This document shows positions 26,376 to 35,321 of a DNA stretch of 64,000 nucleotides, piece after piece (the stretch's first letter is position 1; the number at the start of each line of letters is the position of its first letter). The position numbers and the translations under genes were made by a program. The notes beneath the pieces were generated by a model. The model searched no databases. It saw only the letters and a program-made list of their open reading frames with translations, and was not told where the DNA came from. The stretch is from Spirochaetales bacterium (GTDB lineage: Bacteria; Spirochaetota; Spirochaetia; SZUA-6): contig JALUUM010000020.1 of the NCBI GenBank assembly GCA_027021365.1, forward strand, positions 140,726 to 204,725. Direction: 5' to 3'.

Positions 26376-26657
26376 ATGTTCAAGAGAATACTAATTGTTC
26401 TGATAGTAATGACAATCCCCTTCTTCCTCTTTCTCAATGCCTGGCAGTCCTTTCGATACAGTGATCTGTACGGTGAGGTAAAGGCTTTGGAGGAGAGGCA
26501 GGAAGAGCTTATGGAGAAGAACAAGGCTCTCATCGTGAGCATAGAGATATATAAATCACCAAAGCGAATAGACAGACTAGCTTCTGGGGAGCTTGGCTTG
26601 CATCTTGCCACTCCTTCGGAGACGATGAAGATTAAAGGGAGGAGTGAAATAAAATAG
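26376..26657 (+). CDS. ftsL: FtsL-like division protein
   Basis: A 93-residue bitopic protein with a short cytoplasmic start, one membrane helix (about 4-20) and a periplasmic coiled coil (about 33-60, LYGEVKALEERQEELMEKNK). The next segment, SPKRIDRLASGELGLHLATP, resembles the RIE-x-x-A-x-x-x-LG(M/L) region of FtsL. With FtsQ it forms the trimer that activates septal synthesis. The call rests on position between rsmH and murF plus this architecture. Confidence 0.78.
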   Translation: MFKRILIVLIVMTIPFFLFLNAWQSFRYSDLYGEVKALEERQEELMEKNKALIVSIEIYKSPKRIDRLASGELGLHLATPSETMKIKGRSEIK

Positions 26658-26661
26658 TAAA

Positions 26662-28113
26662 ATGGGGGGGGGACTGAAAAAAGAACAACTCTTTACATTG
26701 CAAGAAGTCATAGGAGTGCTCTCTCCCGTGGAAACTATCAATCTGAAGGGTGACATTCCTGTTTTTTCTGTGGCTATAGATTCCAGGGAGGTAGAGAGTG
26801 GTGGCCTCTTTGTGCCGCTTCCCGGAAGGTTCACAGATGGTCATAACTTTATAGGTGATGCGACAAAAAAGGGTGCCGCTGCCGTACTGATTGCAAGGGA
26901 CAAGCTGAACCAGGCAAGGGAAGAGATCATTGGACCGTTGATCTCCTCTCCAAGTGCAGGTATTGTCGTGAAGAGCCCATTGAAAGCTATGCAGGCTTTG
27001 GGCGGATACTATATGAGGAAGGTCCTTCCCAAAATCAGAATCGGAATCACAGGCAGCAACGGGAAGACCACGACGAAGGAATTGCTGGCCGGAATGCTAT
27101 CACGGGAGTTCGAAACGGTTTCCAATGAGAAGAATCTGAATTCTGAAATCGGACTTCCCCTTTCTGTTTTCAGGATATCAAAAAGGCACAGCCATGCCGT
27201 TTTCGAACTGGCAACAAACCATCCTGGGGAGATGTCACTTCTTTCCGATATTTTCAAGCCCAATATTGCTGTAATTACCAATATCGGAAGGGCACACATG
27301 GGCTATTTCGGTTCGGTGGAGGGAATAGCGAAGGAGAAACGGAGTATTTTCGAGAACCTCAAGGAAATCGATGGCGAGAGGGGTATGGCTTTTCTCTTCG
27401 AGGATGAGCCGATGTTCAAGATTCTTACGGATAGTATCGATGCGAGGATAATCTCCTTTGGGCCAAGGACTACCAATGGCTTCGAGGGTGTCGAGGATCT
27501 GGGGCTGGATGGTCAGATCATCCACTGGGAGGGGCTCCAGATCCGTTTTCCCCTGGCAGGAAGGCACAATCTGTTGAATGCCCTTGCCGCAATGACCGTG
27601 GCAAAAACAATCGGCGTATCTCGAGAGAGTATAAGTAATGCTCTCGAAGAATACAGGCCCCTCTTTGGAAGGTCTCAGGTGATAAGGGATCATGTGACGA
27701 TTCTCTTTGATTGTTACAATGCAAATCCGGAATCTGTTTTGCAGATGATCTCTTTTTTGAAAGGGCTGCGGTGGAAAGGGAGAAAGGTTGCAGTTCTTGG
27801 TCCCATGTTCGAGTTGGGTGATTACTCCGAAAAGAATCATCTCGAGGTAGCAAGAGCATCGATTACGGCAGGACTGGATACGGTTGTGCTCTTCGGAGAG
27901 GAATTTATGGGAGCAAGGAAGGCCCTTTATGATGAACAAAACAGCGGAGAAGCAGGGAGAGTCTTCTGGTATTCCGATTTTGAAGAGTTAAAAAGAGACA
28001 TCGCAAAACTGGTAAGAGAGGGTGATGTTGTTCTTCTTAAGGGATCCAGGGGTGTAGAGATGGAGAGGTTGCTTCCGGCCATACTTCCTGCGAGTAAGAT
28101 AAATACCGGTTAG
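26662..28113 (+). CDS. murF: UDP-MurNAc-tripeptide--D-Ala-D-Ala ligase
   Basis: Adds D-Ala-D-Ala to UDP-MurNAc-tripeptide in the cytoplasm, 483 residues. The N-terminal substrate domain has FSVAIDSREVESGGLFVPL. The ATP-binding P-loop GITGSNGKTTTKE is at about 129-141, with the Mg/ATP segment FELATNHPGEMSLLSDI near 182-198. The C-terminal ligase domain has DCYNANPESVLQMI. The annotated ATG sits in a run of nine G (ATG then GGG GGG GGA); the nearest Shine-Dalgarno (GGAGG) is about 17 bases upstream, so the exact start is uncertain. Confidence 0.92.
   Translation: MGGGLKKEQLFTLQEVIGVLSPVETINLKGDIPVFSVAIDSREVESGGLFVPLPGRFTDGHNFIGDATKKGAAAVLIARDKLNQAREEIIGPLISSPSAGIVVKSPLKAMQALGGYYMRKVLPKIRIGITGSNGKTTTKELLAGMLSREFETVSNEKNLNSEIGLPLSVFRISKRHSHAVFELATNHPGEMSLLSDIFKPNIAVITNIGRAHMGYFGSVEGIAKEKRSIFENLKEIDGERGMAFLFEDEPMFKILTDSIDARIISFGPRTTNGFEGVEDLGLDGQIIHWEGLQIRFPLAGRHNLLNALAAMTVAKTIGVSRESISNALEEYRPLFGRSQVIRDHVTILFDCYNANPESVLQMISFLKGLRWKGRKVAVLGPMFELGDYSEKNHLEVARASITAGLDTVVLFGEEFMGARKALYDEQNSGEAGRVFWYSDFEELKRDIAKLVREGDVVLLKGSRGVEMERLLPAILPASKINTG
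26664..26672 (+). repeat. Nine-G homopolymer at the murF start
   Basis: The G of the murF ATG begins an uninterrupted run of nine G. A one-base slip would put the presumed ATG out of frame with murF. Runs of this length are known contingency loci in other bacteria. Confidence 0.9.
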
Positions 28114-28121
28114 GAGTTCTT

Positions 28122-29201
28122 ATGGTTTTAAAGATATTTTATCCTCTTGTAAAGTACTTTACCTTTTTCAATATCTTTCAATACGTGACTTTCAGGGCAG
28201 CATATGCTGCCATTACCGCTCTGCTTCTTGCGTTTCTTCTGGGCCCCTGGATGATACGGAAGCTCAAGGAGGTAAAACTTGGCCAGTCAATCAGAAAGGA
28301 TGGTCCGAAAACCCACCTGGCAAAGTCCGGTACTCCGACTATGGGGGGATTGCTTATAATTTTTGCCATAGTTGTTTCGGTATTGATCTGGGAAGATCTG
28401 GATAATCCTTATACCTGGATTCTCTTAATGGCAACGGTAGGTTACGGCATGATAGGTTTTATAGACGATCTGGTAAAGATAAAGAGAAAAGAGTCCGGAG
28501 GTATAAGTGCAGGTGTGAAATTTACCGGTCAGATTCTCATTTCCACGATGATAGCTGTGATTATCTACATGAACAGGAATCCTGTTACCACCCTTCTCTA
28601 CGTACCATTTATCAAATATCCCCTGTTGGATCTCTCGTACCTGTACATTCCCTTTGCCGTGCTTCTTCTTGTTTCAACTTCCAATGCGGTAAACCTTACG
28701 GACGGTCTCGATGGCCTTGCAATAGGTTTGATTATTATAGTTGGCATAACATTCTCCATTCTGGGCTACATAACGGGGCACAAGGTAGTGGCAAGGTACC
28801 TTCAAATACCCTTTATCAAGCATAGCTGGGAGATAGCTGTGTATTCTCTGGCCCTTGTGGGAGCATCGATAGGATTCCTCTGGTACAATGCGCATCCTGC
28901 CGAAATTATGATGGGAGATACGGGAAGTTTATCCCTCGGAGGTGTTCTCGGGGTGATTGCACTTATTATAAAGAAAGAGATTCTCCTCGTTATTATAGGG
29001 GGTGTTTTTGTCATAGAGGCTCTCTCTGTGATTATTCAGGTGCTGTCCTTCAAGCTCACCGGTAAGAGGGTATTCAAGATGGCGCCCATTCATCATCATT
29101 TCGAGTTGCTCGGTTGGGCGGAGAGCAAGGTGGTAATAAGGTTCTGGATACTGGGAGGCTTGTTTGCCCTATTGAGCCTTTCAACACTAAAGATACAGTA
29201 G
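28122..29201 (+). CDS. mraY: Phospho-N-acetylmuramoyl-pentapeptide transferase
   Basis: Forms lipid I by moving phospho-MurNAc-pentapeptide onto undecaprenyl phosphate. The 359-residue, ten-helix membrane protein shows GTPTMGG near 68, the catalytic acidic motif FIDDLVKIKRK (about 112-122), NLTDGLDGLA (about 190-199) and the PIHHHFEL loop (about 325-332), all diagnostic. It starts eight bases after murF. The partner murG, which makes lipid II, is not in this cluster. Confidence 0.96.
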   Translation: MVLKIFYPLVKYFTFFNIFQYVTFRAAYAAITALLLAFLLGPWMIRKLKEVKLGQSIRKDGPKTHLAKSGTPTMGGLLIIFAIVVSVLIWEDLDNPYTWILLMATVGYGMIGFIDDLVKIKRKESGGISAGVKFTGQILISTMIAVIIYMNRNPVTTLLYVPFIKYPLLDLSYLYIPFAVLLLVSTSNAVNLTDGLDGLAIGLIIIVGITFSILGYITGHKVVARYLQIPFIKHSWEIAVYSLALVGASIGFLWYNAHPAEIMMGDTGSLSLGGVLGVIALIIKKEILLVIIGGVFVIEALSVIIQVLSFKLTGKRVFKMAPIHHHFELLGWAESKVVIRFWILGGLFALLSLSTLKIQ

Positions 29202-29213
29202 GGAAGGGGGAGA

Positions 29214-30344
29214 GTGGCTTTGGAAAGGATCAACAGGAAACCAGCCGATCTGGTGCTCATAGTGGATCTCGTTCTGCTTCTCGGTATCGGGGTGGTTGTA
29301 CTGTTTTCCGCTTCTGCATATTACGCCGAAAGAGTGACAGGTAATCCCTATTTTTACCTGAAACGGCAGATAGTATGGATTGTCATAGGCCTCTTTGTTG
29401 GAATCATAGCCTCACTCACACCGCTCGATCTGCTAAGAAGAATCACGCCGATGGTCGTATTCCTTTCATTAAGTCTTCTTCTTATGACATTTATTCCTGG
29501 TTTAAGCAGGCCGGTTCTGGGGGCAAGACGCTGGATTTTTATTTTCGGGCAGTCCTTTGAACCTTCGGAATTGGTGAAATTCGCTGTTGTTCTCTACCTT
29601 GCATATATTCTGGACAAGAAAAAGGTCGATATAGATCCGGTGAATACAATACTGCCTCCCGCGGTTTTAGTATCCCTCTTTCTTGCTCTTATCTATCTTC
29701 AGAATGATTTTTCTACAGCTTTCTTTATCCTTTTCATCGCAGTAGCGATGTTTTTCATTGCTGAAGTGAAGATACTCTATTTTATGATGCTTGGCGTGGT
29801 AGTTGTACCTCTCGGGATACTGTTGCTATTTACGAGGGAACACAGGGTGAAAAGACTGATTGCATTCCTCGATCCCATGAGTGATCCGGCAGGGACAGGT
29901 TACCAGGTAATTGCTGCGAGGTCGGCACTTATAAACGGTGGAATTCTCGGTAAGGGCCTTAGCCTGGGCGAGAAGAAGATGGGAGGTTTGCCTGAGGCAC
30001 ATTCTGACTTCATATTTGCAGTCATAGGGGAAGAAATGGGGTTCATAGGGGCGATTGCCATAATATCACTCTTTCTGGTGGTGGCCTGGAGGGGTTACAC
30101 AATTGCATACAGAGCAGAGGATAAATTCATAAAGTATCTGGCTTTCGGGATAAGTACACTAATAGTGTTCCAGGCGTTCTTGAACATGGCAGTCGTAACC
30201 GGTCTCGTGCCTGCTACAGGGATAACTCTTCCTTATTTCTCTTCCGGTGGCTCTTCCCTTGTTGTGACGCTGTTGATGACCGGTGTTCTCCTAAGGTTGT
30301 CGCGCGAGGCGGATGGTGCCGACAGGAGGAAGGCATATGGCTGA
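29214..30344 (+). CDS. ftsW: FtsW septal peptidoglycan glycosyltransferase (SEDS family)
   Basis: SEDS-family polymerase of septal peptidoglycan, 376 residues, about ten membrane helices. Conserved parts include LFSASAYYAERVTGNPYFYLKR near the start, GARRWI, QNDFSTA (near 162), the PEAHSDFIFAVIGEE motif with the SEDS active-site Asp, and GLVPATGITLPYFSSGGSS near the end. It could be RodA, but the dcw location favours FtsW. The GTG at 29214 directly follows AAGGGGG; a TTG two codons later has better spacing. Its usual partner, the FtsI transpeptidase, is not adjacent. Confidence 0.9.
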   Translation: MALERINRKPADLVLIVDLVLLLGIGVVVLFSASAYYAERVTGNPYFYLKRQIVWIVIGLFVGIIASLTPLDLLRRITPMVVFLSLSLLLMTFIPGLSRPVLGARRWIFIFGQSFEPSELVKFAVVLYLAYILDKKKVDIDPVNTILPPAVLVSLFLALIYLQNDFSTAFFILFIAVAMFFIAEVKILYFMMLGVVVVPLGILLLFTREHRVKRLIAFLDPMSDPAGTGYQVIAARSALINGGILGKGLSLGEKKMGGLPEAHSDFIFAVIGEEMGFIGAIAIISLFLVVAWRGYTIAYRAEDKFIKYLAFGISTLIVFQAFLNMAVVTGLVPATGITLPYFSSGGSSLVVTLLMTGVLLRLSREADGADRRKAYG

Positions 30345-31170
30345 AGCGGTTGTATATCACAGGGGCGCTGCAAAGCGTAAAATAAATCGTGATATAAGAA
30401 ACAGTGCGAGAAAAGGCAACCGGCTGCTGGTAATACTTGTCTTAATGCTTTTCTTCCTTCTCGTTCTGGAGGTGATAGGTCAGTTGTATATATTACCGAA
30501 CCTCCTCGTAAGACACGTTGAAATAACTGCAGATTTTGATATTCCGAGGGATAGAATTGTTAGCATAGCTGAATTGGATAAAAGCATGTACTTTTTCAAT
30601 GTAAATACAAGCATAATCAAGAGTCGGATTATGGAATATCCCCTTGTAAAGGACGTAACGGTGAGAAAATATTTTCCGGATAAACTGAAAATAACTATCA
30701 TCGGAAGACGTCCCATAGCATCGTCCCTGGCAGAGATAAATGGGAAGAGCATTCCCGTGCTGGTGGATGAGAACGGAGTAATATTCAAACTGGGTGCTTC
30801 GGTGGATACATTCGACATACCTGTGATATCCGGTCTTGTTTTCAAGGACTTGAAATTGGGAATGAGCCTCCCTGCCAGGATACTGCCGCTTCTCAAGGAT
30901 CTCTATGAATTAAAGAGGAATAACCCGGAGTTGTACGGTGTGATATCAGAGATTAAAGTGGAACCTGTAAACAGAACGGATTACGAGCTTGTATTATTTC
31001 CCGTTTCTTATAATATTAGGGTGAGATTGGGGAACAGAATCGATGGAAAAACGGTAAAGTATGCACTGGTAATTCTTGACCTTATAAAGAATGAAATGCA
31101 TGCTGACAATATCGAAGAGGTGGACTTAAGAAATGATACGATGGTTTATAAAGTAAGGAGGGAACAATAA
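30337..31170 (+). CDS. ftsQ: Cell division protein FtsQ/DivIB
   Basis: Bitopic division protein, about 277 residues, with a basic cytoplasmic start, one membrane helix (about 33-55) and a POTRA domain next to it (VRHVEITADFDIPRDRIVS... VKDVTVRKYFPDKLKITIIGRRPIA). It joins FtsL in the divisome. ATG 30337 has AGGAGG about seven bases upstream and overlaps the end of ftsW; an open frame eight codons further upstream has no ribosome-binding site. Confidence 0.87.
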   Translation: MAEAVVYHRGAAKRKINRDIRNSARKGNRLLVILVLMLFFLLVLEVIGQLYILPNLLVRHVEITADFDIPRDRIVSIAELDKSMYFFNVNTSIIKSRIMEYPLVKDVTVRKYFPDKLKITIIGRRPIASSLAEINGKSIPVLVDENGVIFKLGASVDTFDIPVISGLVFKDLKLGMSLPARILPLLKDLYELKRNNPELYGVISEIKVEPVNRTDYELVLFPVSYNIRVRLGNRIDGKTVKYALVILDLIKNEMHADNIEEVDLRNDTMVYKVRREQ

Positions 31171-31171
31171 C

Positions 31172-32407
31172 TTGGCCGAAGAAGATGTCATAGTCGGTTT
31201 GGATATAGGAACCACCAAGGTATGTGCCATAATAGGGGAGTACAACGAAAATGGTATTCTGGAAATCACGGGTGTAGGTACCACTCCTTCCAAAGGCTTA
31301 AGAAGAGGGGTAGTAATAAACATAGAATCTACGGTTCGTTCTATACTGAATGCCGTTGAAGCGGCCGAGATGATGTCGGGACGTGAGGTTCATAATGTGT
31401 ATACGGGAATAGCCGGTGGTCATATCGAAGGAATAAACAGCCGAGGAGTCGTAGCTGTTACAGGAAAAAATCGAGAGATAACAAAGGAAGATATCGATAG
31501 GGTGATAGATGCTGCCCGTGCAATAGTGATACCGATGGACAGAGAGGTTCTGCATGTTATACCTCAGGAGTTCATTGTTGATGATCAGGGTAACATAAAG
31601 AATCCCCTTGGAATGGTTGGTGTAAGGCTTGAAGCAGAGGTACATATCGTTACCGGTGCGGTTACATCGGCACAGAATATCGTGCGATGCGTGAACAGGG
31701 CGGGGTTCAAGGTTAACGACATTGTACTTGAGCCATTGGCCTCTTCCAAGGCAGTGCTGACCGATGATGAAAAGGAGCTTGGCACGTTACTTATAGATCT
31801 TGGAGGTGGCACCACTGATATTCTTGCCTATCTCGAGGGAGCTCCGTATCATACAGGCGTTCTTTCGGTAGGGGGAGATCAGGTTACCAACGATCTTTCA
31901 ATAATGTTAAGGACTCCGCTCGAGGCGGCTGAAAAGATAAAGTGCAGCTCCGGTGCGTGTCTCGTATCGGAGATAGACGAAGAGGAAGAGGTTACTATCC
32001 CGGGAGTAGGTGGGAGACCTCCTTCGAGGATTCCCAGAAGAAAGATTGTGGAGATAATTCAGCCGAGGATGGCAGAGATTTTCGGCATGGTGAAAGATCA
32101 GATAGAGAAGAAGGGGTATCTCAAGCTATTCGGAGGGGGGGTTGTGCTGACAGGTGGCGGTTCGCTTCTTCCTGGTACCGCTGAACTTGCAAGTCAAATT
32201 TTCAATCTTCCGGCTAGAATAGGATATCCCGTAAAGATGGGGGGAATGGTGGAGGAATACTACAATCCCATATTCGCCACCGGAGTTGGCCTGGTTTTGT
32301 ATGGTGCGTCACGAAACTCCACGGAATACTTCGACACTACGTCTAGTGAGGGCACCTTCTCCACCGTGTGGGAAAGAATGAGAAAATGGTTCAAGGAGTT
32401 CTTCTGA
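31172..32407 (+). CDS. ftsA: Cell division protein FtsA
   Basis: Actin-like ATPase that tethers FtsZ to the membrane, 411 residues. The phosphate-1 motif is VGLDIGTTKVCAI (about 8-20). The SHS2/1C domain lies near 85-165, phosphate-2 is LLIDLGGGTTD (near 208-218) and the adenosine motif is VVLTGGGSLLPG (near 324-335). A C-terminal amphipathic helix (WERMRKWFKEFF) is the membrane-targeting tail. TTG 31172 has GGAGGGA about seven bases upstream and ftsQ ends one base before. Confidence 0.95.
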   Translation: MAEEDVIVGLDIGTTKVCAIIGEYNENGILEITGVGTTPSKGLRRGVVINIESTVRSILNAVEAAEMMSGREVHNVYTGIAGGHIEGINSRGVVAVTGKNREITKEDIDRVIDAARAIVIPMDREVLHVIPQEFIVDDQGNIKNPLGMVGVRLEAEVHIVTGAVTSAQNIVRCVNRAGFKVNDIVLEPLASSKAVLTDDEKELGTLLIDLGGGTTDILAYLEGAPYHTGVLSVGGDQVTNDLSIMLRTPLEAAEKIKCSSGACLVSEIDEEEEVTIPGVGGRPPSRIPRRKIVEIIQPRMAEIFGMVKDQIEKKGYLKLFGGGVVLTGGGSLLPGTAELASQIFNLPARIGYPVKMGGMVEEYYNPIFATGVGLVLYGASRNSTEYFDTTSSEGTFSTVWERMRKWFKEFF

Positions 32408-32421
32408 TGTAAGAACTTCTT
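32393..32421 (+). promoter_or_regulatory. Hairpin at the ftsA-ftsZ junction
   Basis: An 11-bp stem (32393-32403 with 32411-32421, one G-U pair) closes a seven-base loop, CTGATGT, that contains the ftsA stop codon TGA (32405-32407). It ends 13 bases before the ftsZ ribosome-binding site and no T-run follows, so it is not a simple terminator. It could slow ribosomes, protect an mRNA end, or tune the FtsA:FtsZ ratio. Confidence 0.55.
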
Positions 32422-32444
32422 ATATTGTATAACTGGAGGGGAAC

Positions 32445-33599
32445 ATGAACATAGAATTTCTTGAAGAAACAGATTCCAACCCGACAATCATCAAAGTAAT
32501 AGGAGTCGGAGGTGGCGGCAGCAATGCTGTCAACAGAATGATCGCATCGGGGCTGAAGAATGTCCAGTTCATTGCGGTGAACACCGACGCCCAGGCTCTT
32601 CAGATGTCGAAGGCAGAGATAAAGCTGGCGATTGGTTCCAAGCTGACCGGTGGACTCGGAGCTGGTGGAGTGCCTGAGATCGGGGAAAAGGCGGCAATGG
32701 AGGACAAGGAGGATATCGCTGCTCTCTTGAGAGGAGCGGACATGGTATTCATAACGGCCGGTATGGGAGGGGGTACGGGAACCGGTGCCGCACCCATTAT
32801 TGCCAATATAGCCAAGGAACAGGGAGCACTTACCGTTGCCGTTGTGACAAAGCCTTTCGATTTCGAGGGAAAGCGAAAACTCGCCATTGCACTGGAGGGA
32901 ATAGAGAAACTCCGTACAGAGGTAGATACACTGATAGTGATTCCGAATCAATACCTGCTGAAGATAGTGGAAAGGCGGACACCTATAAGAGAGGCATTCT
33001 ACCTTGCCGATGATGTCCTGCGCCAAGGGGTCCAGGGAATATCCGATCTCATCACTGAGCCGGGAGAGATAAATATCGATTTCGCCGATGTGAGAACTAT
33101 AATGAAGGGAAGGGGCGATGCTCTTATGGGTATCGGAATCGGAACCGGTGACAACCGTGCAGTCGATGCTGCTACGAATGCCATAAACAATCCACTGCTC
33201 GAAGATGCAAAGATAGAGGGAGCAAAGGGAATCCTTGTAAATGTCACCGGCGGTAATGATTTGTGCCTCTCGGAGTACGAGGAGGTGCTTAAGATTATTA
33301 CGGCCAATGCAGACGATGATGCTCTGATAATTGCAGGTAACAGTATCGATAGTGCGATGAATGATCAGGTAAAGGTAACCGTTATTGCTACGGGTTTCAA
33401 ATCCGAGAAGCCGAAGGTTGTCGAAACTGGCAAGAAAGGCGGAAGTGCAGAGATTATCCCCTACGAGGAGTGGGTTTCCATGAGCAAGGGAGTAATGAAG
33501 GGAGGGGTGAATTTCCTGCAGAACAGGAATACAGAGGACGGTGACCTGAATGTTCCGGCCATACTACGGGGGAAGAAGTATCTTGGACAGAAAGAATAG
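32445..33599 (+). CDS. ftsZ: Cell division protein FtsZ
   Basis: Tubulin-like GTPase forming the Z ring, 384 residues. Nucleotide-binding parts are [15 protein letters not shown] (about 19-33), the tubulin signature [10 protein letters not shown] (about 107-116) and the T7 synergy loop [11 protein letters not shown] (about 208-218). After a short linker the C-terminal peptide [15 protein letters not shown] is the docking site for FtsA. A strong GGAGGGGA precedes the ATG. The 3' end overlaps the XerD-like gene by 17 bases. Confidence 0.97.
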   Translation: MNIEFLEETDSNPTIIKVIGVGGGGSNAVNRMIASGLKNVQFIAVNTDAQALQMSKAEIKLAIGSKLTGGLGAGGVPEIGEKAAMEDKEDIAALLRGADMVFITAGMGGGTGTGAAPIIANIAKEQGALTVAVVTKPFDFEGKRKLAIALEGIEKLRTEVDTLIVIPNQYLLKIVERRTPIREAFYLADDVLRQGVQGISDLITEPGEINIDFADVRTIMKGRGDALMGIGIGTGDNRAVDAATNAINNPLLEDAKIEGAKGILVNVTGGNDLCLSEYEEVLKIITANADDDALIIAGNSIDSAMNDQVKVTVIATGFKSEKPKVVETGKKGGSAEIIPYEEWVSMSKGVMKGGVNFLQNRNTEDGDLNVPAILRGKKYLGQKE

Positions 33600-34488
33600 G
33601 CCTGAGAGAGACAGGGATTATGTAGAGCTTTTCGAGGGGTACCTGAGAATGGAGCTGCGACTCTCCGAGAATACGATACAGACTTATCTCGTAGTATGTA
33701 ACTCGTTGCTCTGTTTCCTGGAAGAGAGGGATATCCGGCTGGCAGACATCAGGTTCAACGAGATTCTCGAATACTTTGTCTCGAGACAGCTTGCCGGGAT
33801 GTCACAACGCACCATTGCAAAGAGTGTCTCGGGATTGAGGGCTTTTTTCAGGTTTATGATTCTGGAGGGCTATATCGATGCCAACCCCATGGAACTGGTT
33901 GAAACACCCAAGGTTGGAAGGAATATTCCTAGGGTTTTTTCTGTGGAAGAGATCGAACACTTTTTCGAGGCAATAGACAGGGAAACGCCAAATGGGATGC
34001 GTGACCGGGCGATGTTCGAGCTTATATATTCCTGCGGACTTAGAGTTTCGGAGGTTGCCGACCTGACTACGGACAGGATATATCTGAAAGAGGGGATCGT
34101 ACGGATACTTGGCAAGGGTAAACGTGAAAGGCTCGTGCCCATGGGTGAAGTTGCAGGCTACTGGCTTAACCGTTATCTGACCGAAGCAAGACCGCTTCTG
34201 TTGAAGAAAAAGAAAACTCCTTATGTGTTTCTCAATCACCTTGGGAACAGACTGACGAGAAAGGGAATATGGTTGCGTTTCAAGGAGATAGCGGCAAGAG
34301 CAGGTTTAAGGGGGAAGGTACATACATTGAGGCACTCCTTTGCAACACATCTCCTTGAGGGTGGAGCCAATCTGAGATCGGTGCAGGCCCTTCTCGGTCA
34401 TTCGGACATTAGTACTACACAGATATATACACATGTGGAGAGCGAAAGCCTAAAGAGGTATCATTCCGCTTATCATCCGAGGGGCTGA
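33583..34488 (+). CDS. xerD: Tyrosine recombinase, XerD-like
   Basis: Site-specific recombinase of the XerC/XerD type, about 301 residues. It has a SAM-like N-terminal domain (about 15-100) and a catalytic domain with all active residues: Arg154 (CGLRVSE), Lys178 (GKGKRER), His247 and Arg250 (HTLRHSF), His273 (LLGHSD) and nucleophile Tyr282 (TQIYTHV). TTG 33583 has GGGGGAAG at good distance and lies inside the end of ftsZ; the longer frame back to 33550 has no ribosome-binding site. A second Xer gene lies 4 kb downstream, so the pair probably resolves chromosome dimers at dif. Confidence 0.9.
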   Translation: MDRKNRPERDRDYVELFEGYLRMELRLSENTIQTYLVVCNSLLCFLEERDIRLADIRFNEILEYFVSRQLAGMSQRTIAKSVSGLRAFFRFMILEGYIDANPMELVETPKVGRNIPRVFSVEEIEHFFEAIDRETPNGMRDRAMFELIYSCGLRVSEVADLTTDRIYLKEGIVRILGKGKRERLVPMGEVAGYWLNRYLTEARPLLLKKKKTPYVFLNHLGNRLTRKGIWLRFKEIAARAGLRGKVHTLRHSFATHLLEGGANLRSVQALLGHSDISTTQIYTHVESESLKRYHSAYHPRG

Positions 34489-34523
34489 CGAAGCAAGAAG
34501 AAAGAAGGTGGCTTTTAAGGGTT

Positions 34524-35321
34524 ATGAAGAAAGTGAATGTTAAGAGGATAGAAAAGATCAATTTCTCGGTTAAGAAAAAGTCTCCCCCCGTTAAGTTTGC
34601 CTTGCTCTGCTTTCTGCCATTGTCCCTTATGGTTATCCTCTCTGGCTGCAACAGGGAGGAAGGGTTTTATCTTGAAAACCTGAAGAAACTGGAAAAACCA
34701 CGTTACCCTGAAAAGGAGATAGACAAGAAATCCATCGAGGAGTTAAAGGATGGCATAAAACGATACAAGAGGGAGGTGGACAGGACAATAAAGGCATCAG
34801 AACAGATTGGCATATATTACAAGATGCTTGCGGTAAGGTACATGAATGCAAAGATGTACGGAAAAGCCTTTGAAAGTTTAAAAAAGGCCATCAAATACTA
34901 CCCCGAAAATGAGATTCTTTTCTATCTTGCAGCGGTTTCAGTTGCGCGGATGTCCAAGGCAATAATAGACGATGAGGCTGAGAAGAAAAGACTGACAGAC
35001 CTTGCCGAAAAGTATTATTTGAGGGCTCTGGCTCTGGAACCTTTCTACAGGGATGCTCTTTTCGGGCTATCTGTTCTATATGTTTTTGAAAAGAATATGC
35101 CGGAAAAAGCCATACCGTATCTCAAGAAACTCCTTCTCAAGGAAAAATCCGACACGGATGCCATGTTTCTTTTAGCCCGTGCATACTATGAAGCGGGTGA
35201 ATACGAATCGGCCATAGACATGTACGATAGGATAATCAAGACAACAAAATCGGCACTACGGAAGAGGGAGGCTGAAAAAAATAGGGATGAAATCAAGGCG
35301 GAGATCTATGAGGGAAAGTGA
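34524..35321 (+). CDS. TPR-containing lipoprotein
   Basis: A 265-residue predicted lipoprotein with a long basic N-region, hydrophobic segment (about 25-38) and lipobox VILSGC with the lipidated Cys at 42. The mature part carries three or four TPR units (YGKAFESLKKAIKYYPEN, AEKYYLRALALEPFYRDAL, AIPYLKKLLLKEKSDTDA, AGEYESAIDMYDRII). Function unknown; it probably scaffolds envelope proteins and is a likely client of the Lol system. It overlaps dprA by 14 bases. Confidence 0.8.
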   Translation: MKKVNVKRIEKINFSVKKKSPPVKFALLCFLPLSLMVILSGCNREEGFYLENLKKLEKPRYPEKEIDKKSIEELKDGIKRYKREVDRTIKASEQIGIYYKMLAVRYMNAKMYGKAFESLKKAIKYYPENEILFYLAAVSVARMSKAIIDDEAEKKRLTDLAEKYYLRALALEPFYRDALFGLSVLYVFEKNMPEKAIPYLKKLLLKEKSDTDAMFLLARAYYEAGEYESAIDMYDRIIKTTKSALRKREAEKNRDEIKAEIYEGK

